This document shows, piece after piece, positions 34,805-46,232 of a stretch of 64,000 nt of DNA. The stretch is from NCBI GenBank assembly GCA_029339195.1, contig JAPTJF010000153.1, positions 60,848-124,847 on the forward strand, in the 5' to 3' direction. Positions within the stretch are counted from its first letter, which is position 1; each line of letters begins with the position of its first letter. Below the pieces are notes generated by a model. It was given only the letters and a program-made list of their open reading frames with translations, was not told the origin of the DNA and did not search any database. The position numbers and the translations under genes were made by a program. Source of the DNA: Micractinium sp. NFX-FRZ (lineage: Eukaryota; Chlorophyta; Trebouxiophyceae; Chlorellales; Chlorellaceae).

Positions 34805-37800
34805 TCAGGGCAAGCGCGGGGTGGGCGGGTATCCCAGCTGCACCGCCGCATGCGTGTCTGGCAGCGGCACGAGGCTCGAGAGGTGCCGCCGCCGCTGCTG
34901 CTGCACCTCCTCCGTTGGCTGGTCCCCCGGCCCTGCTGGCGTCTGCAGCTTTCCAGCAAACTCGTCCCAGCGGGGCAGGTGGTCGGCAGCCTCGTTCACA
35001 CGCCTGCAGGGGAGGCAGCGAGGGGGAGGGATGGGTGTCGGGACAGGCGCTGCAGGAAGTGATACGCAGCACAGCAGAGCGGAGCACAGTGTAGCACGGC
35101 GTACCACGCAGGCCATTTGAACGGCCCTTTGCCCACAATGTCGACCACACAGCACAGCATGGCGCATGGCAGCACAGCTTGCCACCCTCCAGCCCACCTG
35201 ACCAGCTCCTTGACCGCGATGTTGGTGCCGGGAGGCAAGGGGAAGTTGCGGGGGATGTAGACGTTCTGCCGGGGGGCGAGGTGGGGTGGGGAAACAGGGA
35301 AGGTGGCAGCGCTTGAGTGCAGGGATCACACGCATTGCGTGTGTGTGTGTTGGGAGGAGGTGAGGCGCCTGGGGTGTGCAGAGGGGCAGAGAGGCTGGGA
35401 GAGCAGGCCAAGGGGGGAGGATCGGGGCGCTGCAGGGGGAGACCCTGCCCCAAAGGGTCTCACATCCATTTGCTGCCAACCAGATGCATACACAGCCCTG
35501 GCCCCGTCCCCTGGCCAAGCTCTCACCGTCCAATCCCGCTTGTCCCTGCACACAGGCAGAGGGCGGGCAGGCGGGGAGGAGCGATGTGGGTCGGCCTGGC
35601 AGCGCTGCTGGGCACCACCTCTGGTGCACCCCAACCGGGTGCATACAAAAGAGAAGAAGAGCAGCGGGGTGCTGCCGAGCCGGGCAGGACAAAACAAGGC
35701 AGCAGAATTGCGAGGCAGGGCAGGGGAGGTGGAGCGAGGGCCAAGCAGCTGGAGCATAGCACAGGACAGGACAGCAGAGCACAGCGCTGCAGGCGACCAC
35801 GGCACAGCACAGCCTAGCACAGCCCAGCAGCACAGCCCAGCGCAGCAGAGCCAAGCGCAGCAGCAAAGCACAGCGAAGCAGGCATGGCTCACCAGTGCCA
35901 GTCGCCGACCTTGCCGGGCGTGAAGGTCCCGTTTTTGGCAAAGTCGTCCCCATAGGTGAAGTGGATCATGAAGGCGGGGCGCCCGTTCTGCAACCCAGCA
36001 AAGGGGGATTCAAACGAACATTGAGGCGTGGAGGCCGGGATGGCAGCCGAATGAGGGGTTGGGAAGGAGGAGGTGAAGGGCTGTTGACAGGCGGTGCCGC
36101 TTGTTTGAAGTGGGGGTGAGGGGTATGCTGGCGGCAGCAAGACGTGGCAGCGAGAACGCGCGGGCCGTGCAGCAGCAGCATCATGTGGAAACATTGGCAG
36201 TGCACCTCGCCCTGCTGCCGCCCCCTTCCCGCCCCCTTCCCGCCTCCGCGTTCAATGAGGCATCCCACGGCGGCTGCAGCTGCATTGCCTACCCAAAGGT
36301 GCACCCCCTCCCCCTGCCCCCACACACCTCGGCGTTCAGCGAGGCGTCCCACGGCGGCTGCAGCTGCATCTCCACGTGCAGCGCGTACCGGATGGGCTTG
36401 TCCAGCGTGGTGGCAGAGGCAATGGAGTAGGCATACCTGCATGGCGGCGGTGCAGTGGAAGGCGCATGCACGTGAGGACGCAGCGGTGGTGGTGGTGGTG
36501 GCTGGGCAGACAGAGGGGGCCAGGAGGCAGCATCTGTGTCCCTTCAGGTGGGGGGGCCCTCCCTGTGGCGCCTTCAAAAGGAGAGATTCCTTCCTCCCCG
36601 CAAGTCAGTAATGAGGCCGTCACTCACCCCTGCTCCCCTTTTGCCCAGGGAGTCTCTCCAACCCCCTTTTGCCACTACCAACTCACATCTCCTGCACCCA
36701 GCCAAACTCCCGGTCCGCCTCTGTGTCGTTCTTGATGGCGATGGACAGGTTGAACCAGGAGTCGACGATGGAGGCAAACTGGCGCTTGTGGATCTGCACA
36801 GGGCTGTTGCCTGCGGGGTGGGGGAGGAGGAAGTGGTGGTGAGAGAGGTGGCGCAACTGGATCTGCACCAGCCTGTTGCCTGCGAGGGGATGGGGTGGGA
36901 GGGTGGAAGGATGGGGCCGGGCTGGGGTTGCTCCCTGCTGGCATGTGACTTCACGTGGAGGCAGATGGCGCGCCTGGTTCTAAATCTGTCATCCATGCCC
37001 ACCTGCACCACAACAGCAAACCCCAACCTTGATACAGTAACAGACCCCGCCCCCGCTCACCGATGTTATCAAACTGGTCAATGGGCACGCCCTTGGGGTT
37101 GAAGCGGTCGATGATGTGCTTCATCTGGAGGGGCTCGATGTAGAAGAAGGGGAAGGCGGCGGGCCTGGGGGAGGGTTAGGGGGAGGGGACAAGGGAAAGA
37201 GGCAGTGTGGATTGGGGGCAAGTGCGAAGCTGTGCATACCAAGTTTACAGGGGCAGGTGTGGGGTTACAAGTGAAGGGAGAGAACCAGGATGGGACGAGT
37301 GGCAATCGGGGTGAGACTGGCAATCCGTCACATCGTCGTGGGGCTGCAAGGCACTCCTGCTGGGCGGTGCAAGTGTGCGCAGCACGGGGTGCCGCTGCAC
37401 CACGGCCCTCCAGCATGCACCTGCTTGTGCACGAAGCACACCTGGAGGCCCAATGCTCCCGGACCACCCATCCATGTGCTGCCTTCCCCTCCACCCCCTC
37501 CCTCCTCAAATGCACCCACCTCTCGGGGGTGGCCCACAGCGGGGGTGCCTTGAGGAAGATGTGGTCAGGCTCGCCCATCCAAATGTAGTTCTCTGGGCAA
37601 GGGGGAAGCAGGGGCAGTACAGCACCATGTAAGCGTGGTGCTTGGCAGAGTACAAAGGCTGATAGTAAGAAAGATGTGGTGGGGCCTGGCAACCCAGGTG
37701 TACATTCTTTGAACTGGCAAAGGTGCAAAGGGATCATCACAGTACAGTTGGTAGAAGGGCACTCTCCCCTGTACAATCGCCCCCTCCCCTAGCCAGGCCC

Positions 37801-39047
37801 TGGCCCTCTCTCACCCGGGATGGTCTCCAGGTACTTGTCCACCCACTGCTTGAAGGCGTAGGGGCGGTCCAGCACCACGTAGCCCTGCACGGTTGGTGGG
37901 TGGGCAGGTGGTTGCACAGTGGCAGTGTTTACATGGATGGATGCACGGACATGCAGTGGCAGTGGGTGGGTGGGAGGGTGGGTGGGTGGATGTACAGTGG
38001 CAGAGGGCGGCGTCCGTGTGTGTTGCAAGCCGGGGGCTCAGCTCTGCGGGTTCCTGTCTTGACTCCGTGTCTCTTGGCTGGCCAGGGGCAGGCCGAACTC
38101 AAGGCAGGGCGAGAGCAGGCAGCCGACATGACCACCAAGCATGCAGCTGAACCGCTGCCTGCCACACTGGTGTGAGCAGCAGGGACGCGGGTGGGGCCAG
38201 GGGTAGGGTGGGAGGAGGTGGGCGGGGCTGAGTCTAGCGCCGGCTGGCACAGCGGCGACCCTCCCAGGACTCCCTACCCCTTGGCATGACCTCCTGCCCA
38301 AGCGCCCCCTGGACATCCTTCTCCCCAACACCCTCCCCACCTCCGCCGCGCTGCATGCCCGCCACCCAACCTATCCCACTGCCCGTATTCCCTGCGCCGG
38401 CTCCCTCACATTTGCAATCCTCTCGTACTCCTTGGGCAGCGGTTTGACCACCACAGTGGGGATCTCCTCTGTCCAGTCATCGGCAGCACCGCTGCAGGGG
38501 AACGACAGAGGCAACGGCACAATACACGGTGTGCAGTGGGCAGGGGCGGGGGTACCGGTGCAGCACCAAAGGCGGGGGATGTCCTATCCAGTGGTGGGCT
38601 GCAAGGTGGGGAGGCCAGAGATATGCTCACTGGTGCCTCTGGTGCAGTTGCACGGGTTCAAAACCACCGTGGGGATCGCCCCCATCCGTGCGAGAGTCCT
38701 CCCCCTCCCTATCCTCTCTGGCAAGCACCCACCCACCCGCCGAGGCCGCCTGCCTGTGCAGGAGGCCATAGTGGCCCTCCGTGGGGGGCGGCCCAGCGCC
38801 CACCTCCACCGCCCCGCTCACCTGTGCAGCAGGCGGGTGTAGCCGCCCATCTGGCACTTGTTCCCCAGCTCCTGCTCGCACGCCTCCTTGGCCTTCTTGT
38901 ACCAGTAGTAGGACTGGCGGAGGGGAGCAACGCAAAGACAGCAAGAGGGAAACATGAGGGTGCAGGAAGAGTGGGGCAGGAAAGGTGAGGGCTGAGGGAG
39001 CCCCCACTTGACCTGCTGATGCCAGTGACGGTCCTGATGCCAGTCGG

Positions 39048-39078
<31 letters not shown>

Positions 39079-40656
39079 GGTACACAAGTTGGGGATGCTG
39101 TCCTCGACTGCCAAACATGCCATGCGCTCTGCGGTCACCGCTGCCCCGGCACTTGCTCATGGCAGCCACGCGGAGCCCCTCCTACTGCACCCCAGCACTC
39201 ACCACGCGCGACTGCCACTGCGTGTAGATCCCCATACCCAGCGAGCAAATGACGTGGTACTTCTCCCCTGGCGCACGGGCAGGAAGGGAGGCAGGAGCAG
39301 CGGGGTTGAGCACACACGGGGGCAGACAGTATGTCCGTTAGGGTGTCATCAGGCACATCGCCAGCACAAAGTGCTTCATAAGTGTGACGATGGTACTGAA
39401 AAGAGAGAGAGGATCCGTTCCCGCTCTGATCGCTGTAAAGCCAGCGTCCCAGCTTCCCCCTCCAGCAGCCCACACCTGGGGTTGTGTTGATGTCATCCAG
39501 CTGCTGCGCCACCGCTGCCTTCTTCTCCTCCTCCGCCTTGCGCCGCTCCTCCTCCGCCTGCTCCAGAGCCGTCAGGCTGGTGTCGGCGTCGGTGCCGTCG
39601 GGGGAGTCAAAATGCACCTCAACAGTCTGCGTGCCAGAGGCCTGCTGGGCCAGGTGGGGTGGGCAGCCGGGCGGGGGTTGAGGCAGGCAGGAGGCTTGGG
39701 GTGGAGGAGAGCAGGGGGGGGCAGCAGGGCAGAGTGGGCGACATGGCAGCCACCCCAGGTGCACACAGGAGGGGCCGCTAGTGCTGGCTGCCAGAGATGC
39801 CACGTCACGCTAGACACCGCTGCATTGCACTGCACGTCACACAGCACTGCAATGCACCATTGTATTGCTCCATAAAGCACCAAACCCCGCCAGACAGCCC
39901 CCGCGGCTGCGCCGCACCTGTGCTGCATTCAAGCCGGCATCGCCAGCGGCGGTCAGCCCGTCTGACGCCTCCAGATCTGCCTCCTCCTGCAGCTGCGTGC
40001 GGGCTGTGCGAACCTCTGCAGTGTGGGGGCGAGCTGCAAAAGGCTGGGCTGGGGTGCTGACAGCGCAGCACAGCCCAGCGCGGCCCAGCGGAGAGCAGCA
40101 GGGCAGAGAGTACAGTACACACGATGCGCAGTGTCGAGCCCCAAACAACCTGCTCTGAACTCTGGCCTCCAATCCTCACCAGGCAGCCGACACAGCCAGC
40201 ATATGCACAGGCGAAGCACATCCGTTGCCACCCCCGGCGCCAGCACCCGCCACATCTGCCAGAACCCAGCACCCACCTGTCTGGCGGCGCAGCTCCTCTT
40301 TAGAGGTGCTGGCATGGAGCTCCAAGTGCAAGGACGCGGGTGCCACATTCAGCATGCCAAGCACCGCGGCGAGCACCACCAGTCCTGCAGGGCAGCAAGG
40401 GCGGCAAGCCAGGATGGGCGGGCAGGCAGCGGGCGGTGGAGAGGGGTGCGGGTGTGCGCGGGGCACGGCAGCCTGGGGGCAGCGAAAGCAGCTGGCAACA
40501 GTCTGCATGGTTGCAGGCCATGTCCTGTGTGCTCGTGCCTCACAAAAGCAGCACCAGCGGCTGGCAGAGGCCCCACTGACCGAGCAGGGCCATCTTCAGG
40601 TGCGAGCCGCTCTGGCGGGTGGACGTCCCTGCCCCCTTGCTGGCCAGGCGCGCCAT
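34805..40656 (-). CDS. Hydroxyproline O-arabinosyltransferase (HPAT/GT95-like)
   Basis: Sixteen exons join in frame to 515 residues: 40581-40656, 40277-40384, 39918-40015, 39476-39641, 39203-39267, 38822-38913, 38410-38491, 37815-37884, 37520-37592, 37061-37164, 36687-36810, 36328-36436, 35893-35987, 35527-35545, 35198-35265 and 34805-35003. The protein should add arabinose to hydroxyproline of cell-wall and secreted glycoproteins in the Golgi. A short basic N-terminus and one membrane anchor (LVVLAAVLGML) give type II topology. An acidic/coiled stem (EEERRKAEEEKKAAVAQQ) precedes the catalytic domain. Family motifs appear in order: MGIYTQWQSR, YYWYKKAKE, MGGYTRLLH, EEIPTVVVKPLP, GYVVLDRPYAF, WMGEPDHIF, PAAFPFFYIEP, FGWVQEMYAYSIAS, LQPPWDASL and HFTYGDD. 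EPDH is the likely metal/nucleotide-sugar site. One exon is only 19 nt. Confidence 0.93.
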
Positions 40657-41133
40657 GGCTGCCTCCGGCCTACAGGGCTCCCTTAAGACCTGTGTGTGTC
40701 TTCCTGACCGGCCCAAGCGGTGATCGAGGAGCGTTGGGCCGAGAACTGGGGAGCTGGGCAGCAGCGGACGGAGTGCAGGTGTTCTTGTGAGCTGGGACTT
40801 CTGTCAGAAATAGGGCTTGGTGGCGGCAATGACCTTTCAGTCGCAGCTCGGCCGCGCGTTGCCGCAGACTGCGCCAGGCAGGGGGCAGGCGCACGTCCAG
40901 GCGCACGTCCAGGCGCCCTGTGAAGGCTGGCGATCACCTGTGGCCTGACTGATGCCAAGGGCAGGGCGACGGGCTCAGGCAGCGATCTAAACATGAGAAA
41001 GGGCGTTCCAGCGTGGGCAGTCGCATTCAGGGTGTCAGCTGAGGAGCCCAGCTATATACAAGCAATGTCTATTGTGGATCTCGATACATCTGGCAATTGA
41101 CGAGCTGCTTGCCGAAACCTGCAGCCCGCCGCC
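40657..41133. promoter_or_regulatory. Divergent promoter region (HPAT / RAP protein)
   Basis: These 477 bp separate two divergent start codons and must hold both promoters. TATATA at 41053-41058 lies 76 bp before the plus-strand ATG, which has a strong GCCGCCATG context. Confidence 0.6.
41053..41058 (+). promoter_or_regulatory. Candidate TATA box for the RAP gene
   Basis: TATATA within GCTATATACAAG lies 76 bp upstream of the ATG in a GC-rich background. The position suits a short 5' UTR. Confidence 0.45.
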
Positions 41134-44100
41134 ATGTCCCAAGTCACGGCACTCCGCCAGCAGCAGGTGCTGCCCCTCGGTGATCCTCTGCACGCACAGA
41201 GTGCCGCCACACGACCTGCATGCCGCCTGCGCTGGGCCGCACCGTGGCTGGAACAGCGGCGGCGGCAGCGGCAGCAAGTTGCCGCCTGCAGCGGCGCCGC
41301 CGCACAGCGGCTTGGATACCGGACACCAGTGTCCGCGGCCCTGCCTGCCCCTCAGCATGAGCAGCAACAGCCGGCAGAGGGCGCCGAGACGCTGCTACTA
41401 GACCTGCTGCTGCCTGGCGCTGCGCCTGAGGCCGTGACGCGTGCCGTCTTTGGACTACACAGCGACGCCGGCGCCGGCGCTGGCGATGCCGGCCTGCTTG
41501 CCGCCTTCCTGCAGCAGCGCCTGGGGTGCACCGGCCTCGCCTGCGGGCCCTGGCAAACCAGCAGCAGCGGCAGCGACAGCAGCGATAGCAGGCGCAGCAG
41601 CGGCACCCACAGAGCGCTGACCTACAGCACGCCGCTGAGCGCGCGGCAGCGCCTGCTGCTGCCCCTGGGACCCTCAGCCGTCAGTAACCGGGATGAGCAG
41701 CAGCTAGAATGGCAGCCCAGCACACGCAGCGGCAGTGGCAGCGGCAGCAGCAACGACGGTGGGGCCTCGGTCCGCTGCCGCTGCACCACTGCGGGCGTCC
41801 CCTTTGCAGACTGCTTCACCAACCTGCTGCACTGGGAGCTGCTGCCAGCGCCAGCGGGCAAGGGAGCCGCCTCACCCGCTGCACACACCGCTGTGCTACA
41901 GCCCTGCGGCAGCAGCAGCGGCGGCGGCACGCGCGTGCGGCTCAGTGCGAAGTGCAGCTTTCACAAGCCGGTGGTGGGCCCGCTGCGGGGGCACATCGAA
42001 CGGGAGAGCATCCAGGCAAGTGGGGGTGCAGTAGGGGCGCTGGCTGCGGCAGGGCAGGCTTTCAAGCAGCTAGGGCAGGCTTTCAGCCGGCTGTTTACCT
42101 CCCTGTCAGGGCATGCACCATCCCACTGCTGTGCAGCACCTATGGACAGCCCGCTCACCTTCCCTTCCTGCCCGCCCGAAACAACACTTGGCTGCTTGGC
42201 TGCAGGGTATGCGCGATGCCTACGCCGGCTTTGGCGCCGCGCTGCTTGCACACTTCAGCGCTGGCAGCACCGGTTGCAGCAGCATCAGCGGAGGCAGCCC
42301 TGCCAGCACGGTGAGCAACGCGGCCCGCAGCACCTGCCTCAGCAGCGGCCTGGAGGGTGCCGTCTCCCCGGCGCGGGGTGACGCTGGCGCGGCGCCCACT
42401 GCAGCAGCAGCGGGCGGCGCAGGCGCTGCAGGCGATGCAGCAGCAGCAGCGGCGGCGGCGGCAGATGCTGGCAGCAGCTGTCGCACGAGGGGCGGCGGGA
42501 GCCACAGCTGGGTGGCGGCAAAGGACATGGTCTCGGAGCACCTGAATGCCGATACGCCAGAAGGGATGCTGGCAGAGGCGTCAGCCCTGTGGCCTGACTG
42601 GGCCGCCGCCGGCTGCCGCCTGCCTGCCTCCGGGGCTGCCGATGCCTCCCCCGATGCTGGCACCGCAGCGGGCGCAGCAGCAGGCGTCGCGCGGGCAGGG
42701 GCGCCCACGGCTGATGAGGCGGCGGCCGTGCTGCATGCTGTGGCGTGGAGCGCAAACAGGACGCCCATGGCGGAGCGGCGGCAGCTGGCCAGGCACCGGG
42801 TCGTGCGCGGGCTGGTGGAGGCGCTGCGCCTGCTGCCCCCACGGGCAGACGCAGGCAGCAGCAGCGGCAGCGGCGGCAGCAGCGGCGGCGGCGCGCAGGC
42901 AGTGCACCTGACGTGCCCCAAGGCTGTGGCGCGTGCGCTGTGGGCGCTGGCCATGCTGGGGGGCAGCGTGTATTGGGAGGAGGAAGCCGAGGCGCTGTGT
43001 GCCCTGCTGCCCGCCTACCCCTGCGTGAACCTCAGCCAGGCAAGCGGGGGGGCTGTCTGCCTGGGCTGTTGACGCCTGCGGTTGCCCTGCCCTGTTCGCC
43101 TGCCTGGATGGGCGTGCGCCTGCCCCGCTCCCTGTGCGCTGCCCTGTGCTTTGCGGCTGCAGCCAGCACCGTCACCCCCCACCCCCATTTCCTTGCTCTT
43201 GACTGCCACATGTGCATCTTCCACATTGCCCACCCGCCCTGGCCTGCCACCATGCGCAGCGTTTTTTATCTTTCTAAACTGCCACACCCGCTGTCGCCCT
43301 GCCCGCCCGTCTTCCCGCGTGTGTGCAGGCTGCCATGGTGGCCACGGCCCTGGCCCGCATGCGCCACTACACCCGCAACCTGGTCCTCGTGGAGCAGGCA
43401 GCGGTGGAGGCGGTGCAGGCACACCTGGAGGAGGCGGCGGCAGTGCAGGCGCACCTGCAGCAGGCGGCAGACGAGGCGGCGGCGGCGGCCGGCGCCAGCA
43501 GTGGCGGTGATGCGGCGGCACCGCCCGCCGCTGGCGAGGTGCCCACGCAGAGCTGGCCGTCTGTGCGGAAGCTGTCAGACCTGGTGTGGGGGCTGGCCAG
43601 CCTGGGGCACAAGCCGCTGCTACTGCTGGACCTGCTGCCCACGGTGCTGAGCGGCGGCGACGGCGGCGGCAGCGGCCGCGGCGCGGCGCGGCGGCAGTTT
43701 GAGCTGGCCTGCCGGCTGGGGTGGAGCCTGGCTGCGGCCGGCTGCCTGCAGCACCCGGCTGCGCTGGCGGTGGCTGGGGCGCTGGCGGCGGCCGCGGCTC
43801 GCCTGCCCAGCGGGGCAGCCTCTACGGGTCACCTGCTGCAGCTGCACCAATTTGTGCTGGCACTCTCCCTGGAGGCATCGGCCGCCGCGCAGCAGCAGCG
43901 GTGGGAGCACGAGCCTGAGCACGACGGCGAGGAGGCCGGTGCCGCGGGCGAGCGCGCAGCAGGCGGCGAGCGCTGGCACGATGGCGGGGAGGCAGGTGCT
44001 GCTGGCGGCGAGAGCACCGCGGCCGTCGCGCTGCGCCTGCTGCACCAAGAACCGGCGGCTGCCCAGCTACTGCTGCAGGCGTCAGACTCGTGGCAGACCG

Positions 44101-45231
44101 AGGGGTGCCGGCGCAGCAGCAAGCAGGTGTCGGCGTGCCAGGCGGATGTGGCGGCCACGGCACGGACCGGCCTGGGGTTGCGGGTTGAGGAGGAGTACAG
44201 CGTGGACGGCATCTCAGGTGGGGCAGGGGTAGGGGTGGGGTGGGGTATGTGGGGGGTCTCGGGTGGGTGGGGTGGGTGTAAGTATGGGCTTGGGGGTTGC
44301 GAGGAGGTGCACGGTTTGCGGGGAGGGGCTGCATGTTGAGGAGGAGCACAGGGAGGGACGGGTGACGGGATGCCGGGGGCGGGGTGGGATGTGGGTTGTA
44401 TTGATGCTGCAACATGAACCTGGGCTGTGGTGGTGGCAGGCATGCGCCCTGCAGGCAGGCATCTCAGGTGGGGTGTGTGAGGTGGGTGGCAGCGTGAGCT
44501 GTGCGTGCGGCTGGGCAGCTGGCCTCGGCAGGGCTCACGCGGAAGTTGGGCAGGCACAGCAGCTAGGCAGGCAGGGCGTGTGATAACATCCGAATGCAGG
44601 AGCATGCTGTGTGTGTGCGTGTGTGTGCTCAGGTGGCACGGTGGCACCCTCGCAGCGCTCACCTCCACCCCCTGCCCCTCCCCACACCGCCTCTGGCCCA
44701 CTGCAGTGGACATTGCTGCCCCGTCCCGCGGCCTGGCGATCGAAGTGGATGGTGCGCCGAGGGGAGGGTGATGCACAATGAGGGGGTGTGGCTCAGCTGT
44801 GCACCTGGCTGGCGGAGGGGGAGAGGTGTCAATGTGGGCCAGCCACGCGCCTGAGGCCGGAGGGGCTGCCTGCGTGTGCGGCTGCCGCACAGCCACCCGA
44901 GGGAGGGGCATGCACTGTGCTGCTGCTGCTGCTGCACAGCTGCACAGCTGCACGCTGGCATCAGGCGAGGCGGCCCGGCTGCCGACACCCTGCTCTCGCC
45001 TGCCGCACCCACCACCACTGCACCTGTGCAGGCCCCACCCACTTTTGCCGCAACAGCTACGCCCGCCCCCGCCCCGTGGGCGGCACCCTGCTCAAGCGCC
45101 GCCTGCTCCAGGGTCTGGGCTGGACCGTGGTCAGTGTGGATGCGGCGGAGTGGGAGGAGCTGAGGGGCACGCAGCAGAAACGGCGGGCGCTGGGCAACGC
45201 CATTCTGGCAGCAGAGGGAGCCACCCACTAG
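41134..45231 (+). CDS. RAP-domain protein, putative organellar RNA-binding factor
   Basis: Exons 41134-42015, 42206-43039, 43329-44217, 44707-44751 and 45032-45231 join in frame to 949 residues. The C-terminal 80 residues form a RAP domain: VDIAAPSRGLAIEVDGPTHF, then LLKRRLLQGLGWTVVSVDAAEWEEL at about 869-949. RAP proteins in green algae act mainly in chloroplast or mitochondrial RNA processing, stability or translation. The basic, acidic-poor N-terminus is consistent with an organelle transit peptide. The middle contains helical-repeat-like segments (AVLHAVAWSANR, AVARALWALAMLGG, LSDLVWGLASLG) resembling FAST/OPR-type repeats, separated by Ala/Gly/Ser linkers. Two introns begin with GC rather than GT (42016 and 43040). 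The ATG at 41134 has an excellent context. The specific RNA target cannot be read from sequence. Confidence 0.85.
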
Positions 45232-46232
45232 GCCCGGGCCGCCCATCCGTTGCGGCAGCGATACGGCAGGCAGCGAGCGGGAGGGGCCGTACTTGGCCTG
45301 TCCTTGGCACACCAGCAGGGCGTGCAGCAGAAGCCGCGTGCGTGCATGGGGGCAGGGCAGCGTTTTGTGTAGCCGAGGCAGCCTGGCACCCACAGGCAGC
45401 GCTGTGCCCTCAGCCAGCATGCCCACTGCCCCCTGTTGTCTGCGGGTGGTGCTGCGGCGCCTCTCCCGTGTCACCATGCGCCCCTTTCAGCCCTTGCTGG
45501 GTTGCAACCACTGTAAGATGTGAATTACAGTTACCGAGGAGCCAGTGCTTGCGTGCGGTCGCATTTCGTGGTGTGTCGTGAGTTGGCACTGCTGGTTTGG
45601 AAGGGGGCGGGTTTGGGGGGGCTGCGGCGTGGTGTGGTGCGACAAAAGTGAATACAAGGGAGGGGGAGCACAAAGCACAAAGGGGGAGGAGGAGAGGAAA
45701 TAAAATTTCCCTAAAGCGAGGAATGAACAGGGAGGAAAAGAGGCGTAGTACCTGAACGGCGGGGGGGCGCCGGGGAGGGGGGGGCGAGGTGAGAGGGCGG
45801 TGCGGCATCCGTTGAGGGGACACACGTGGGTGCTGCTGCAGACTGATGGGGGCGAGGTGGGGTGCGGGGAGGTGGGGAGGAAGGGGGTGGGCGAATCGGA
45901 TCTTCTCAGTCTCACAGACTTGGCCGCCCGCCGGGGCAGGCCCAGGCCTCGAGAAAAAGCGGGGTGTGGGGGGTGTGGTGTGGGAAAACTGCGGGGAGGG
46001 GGGGCCGGGCGCACGGAATCCCGAGCACCCGGCGTCCCTCCCACGCTGCTGCTGCTGCTGCTGCTGCTGCCGTCAGCCGCGCACTGAGGCGCACGGCCGC
46101 GAGCCGTCGACTAGTCGCCGCCGGGCGGTGGGGTCAAAACCGACCGCCGCCTCGGCAGGGCTCGCTGGGCGGCTGCCGTGGCGTGCATGCTGTGTGCACG
46201 CCCGCCACGTCAGCGCGCCGCCAGCCTGGCGT
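45232..46232. other. Convergent 3' region (RAP gene / CRD1)
   Basis: This 1-kb stretch lies between two facing stops. It contains TGTAA (plus) at 45512-45516 and TTACA (minus TGTAA) at 45525-45529, giving both genes a poly(A) signal at nearly the same place. A purine-rich tract follows at 45650-45900 and a (CTG)n run near 46050-46070. No coding frame is convincing. Confidence 0.65.
45511..45530. terminator. Bidirectional poly(A) element
   Basis: CTGTAA and TTACAG form a perfect 6-bp inverted repeat 8 bp apart. It places a TGTAA signal on each strand for the convergent RAP and CRD1 genes. Confidence 0.55.
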
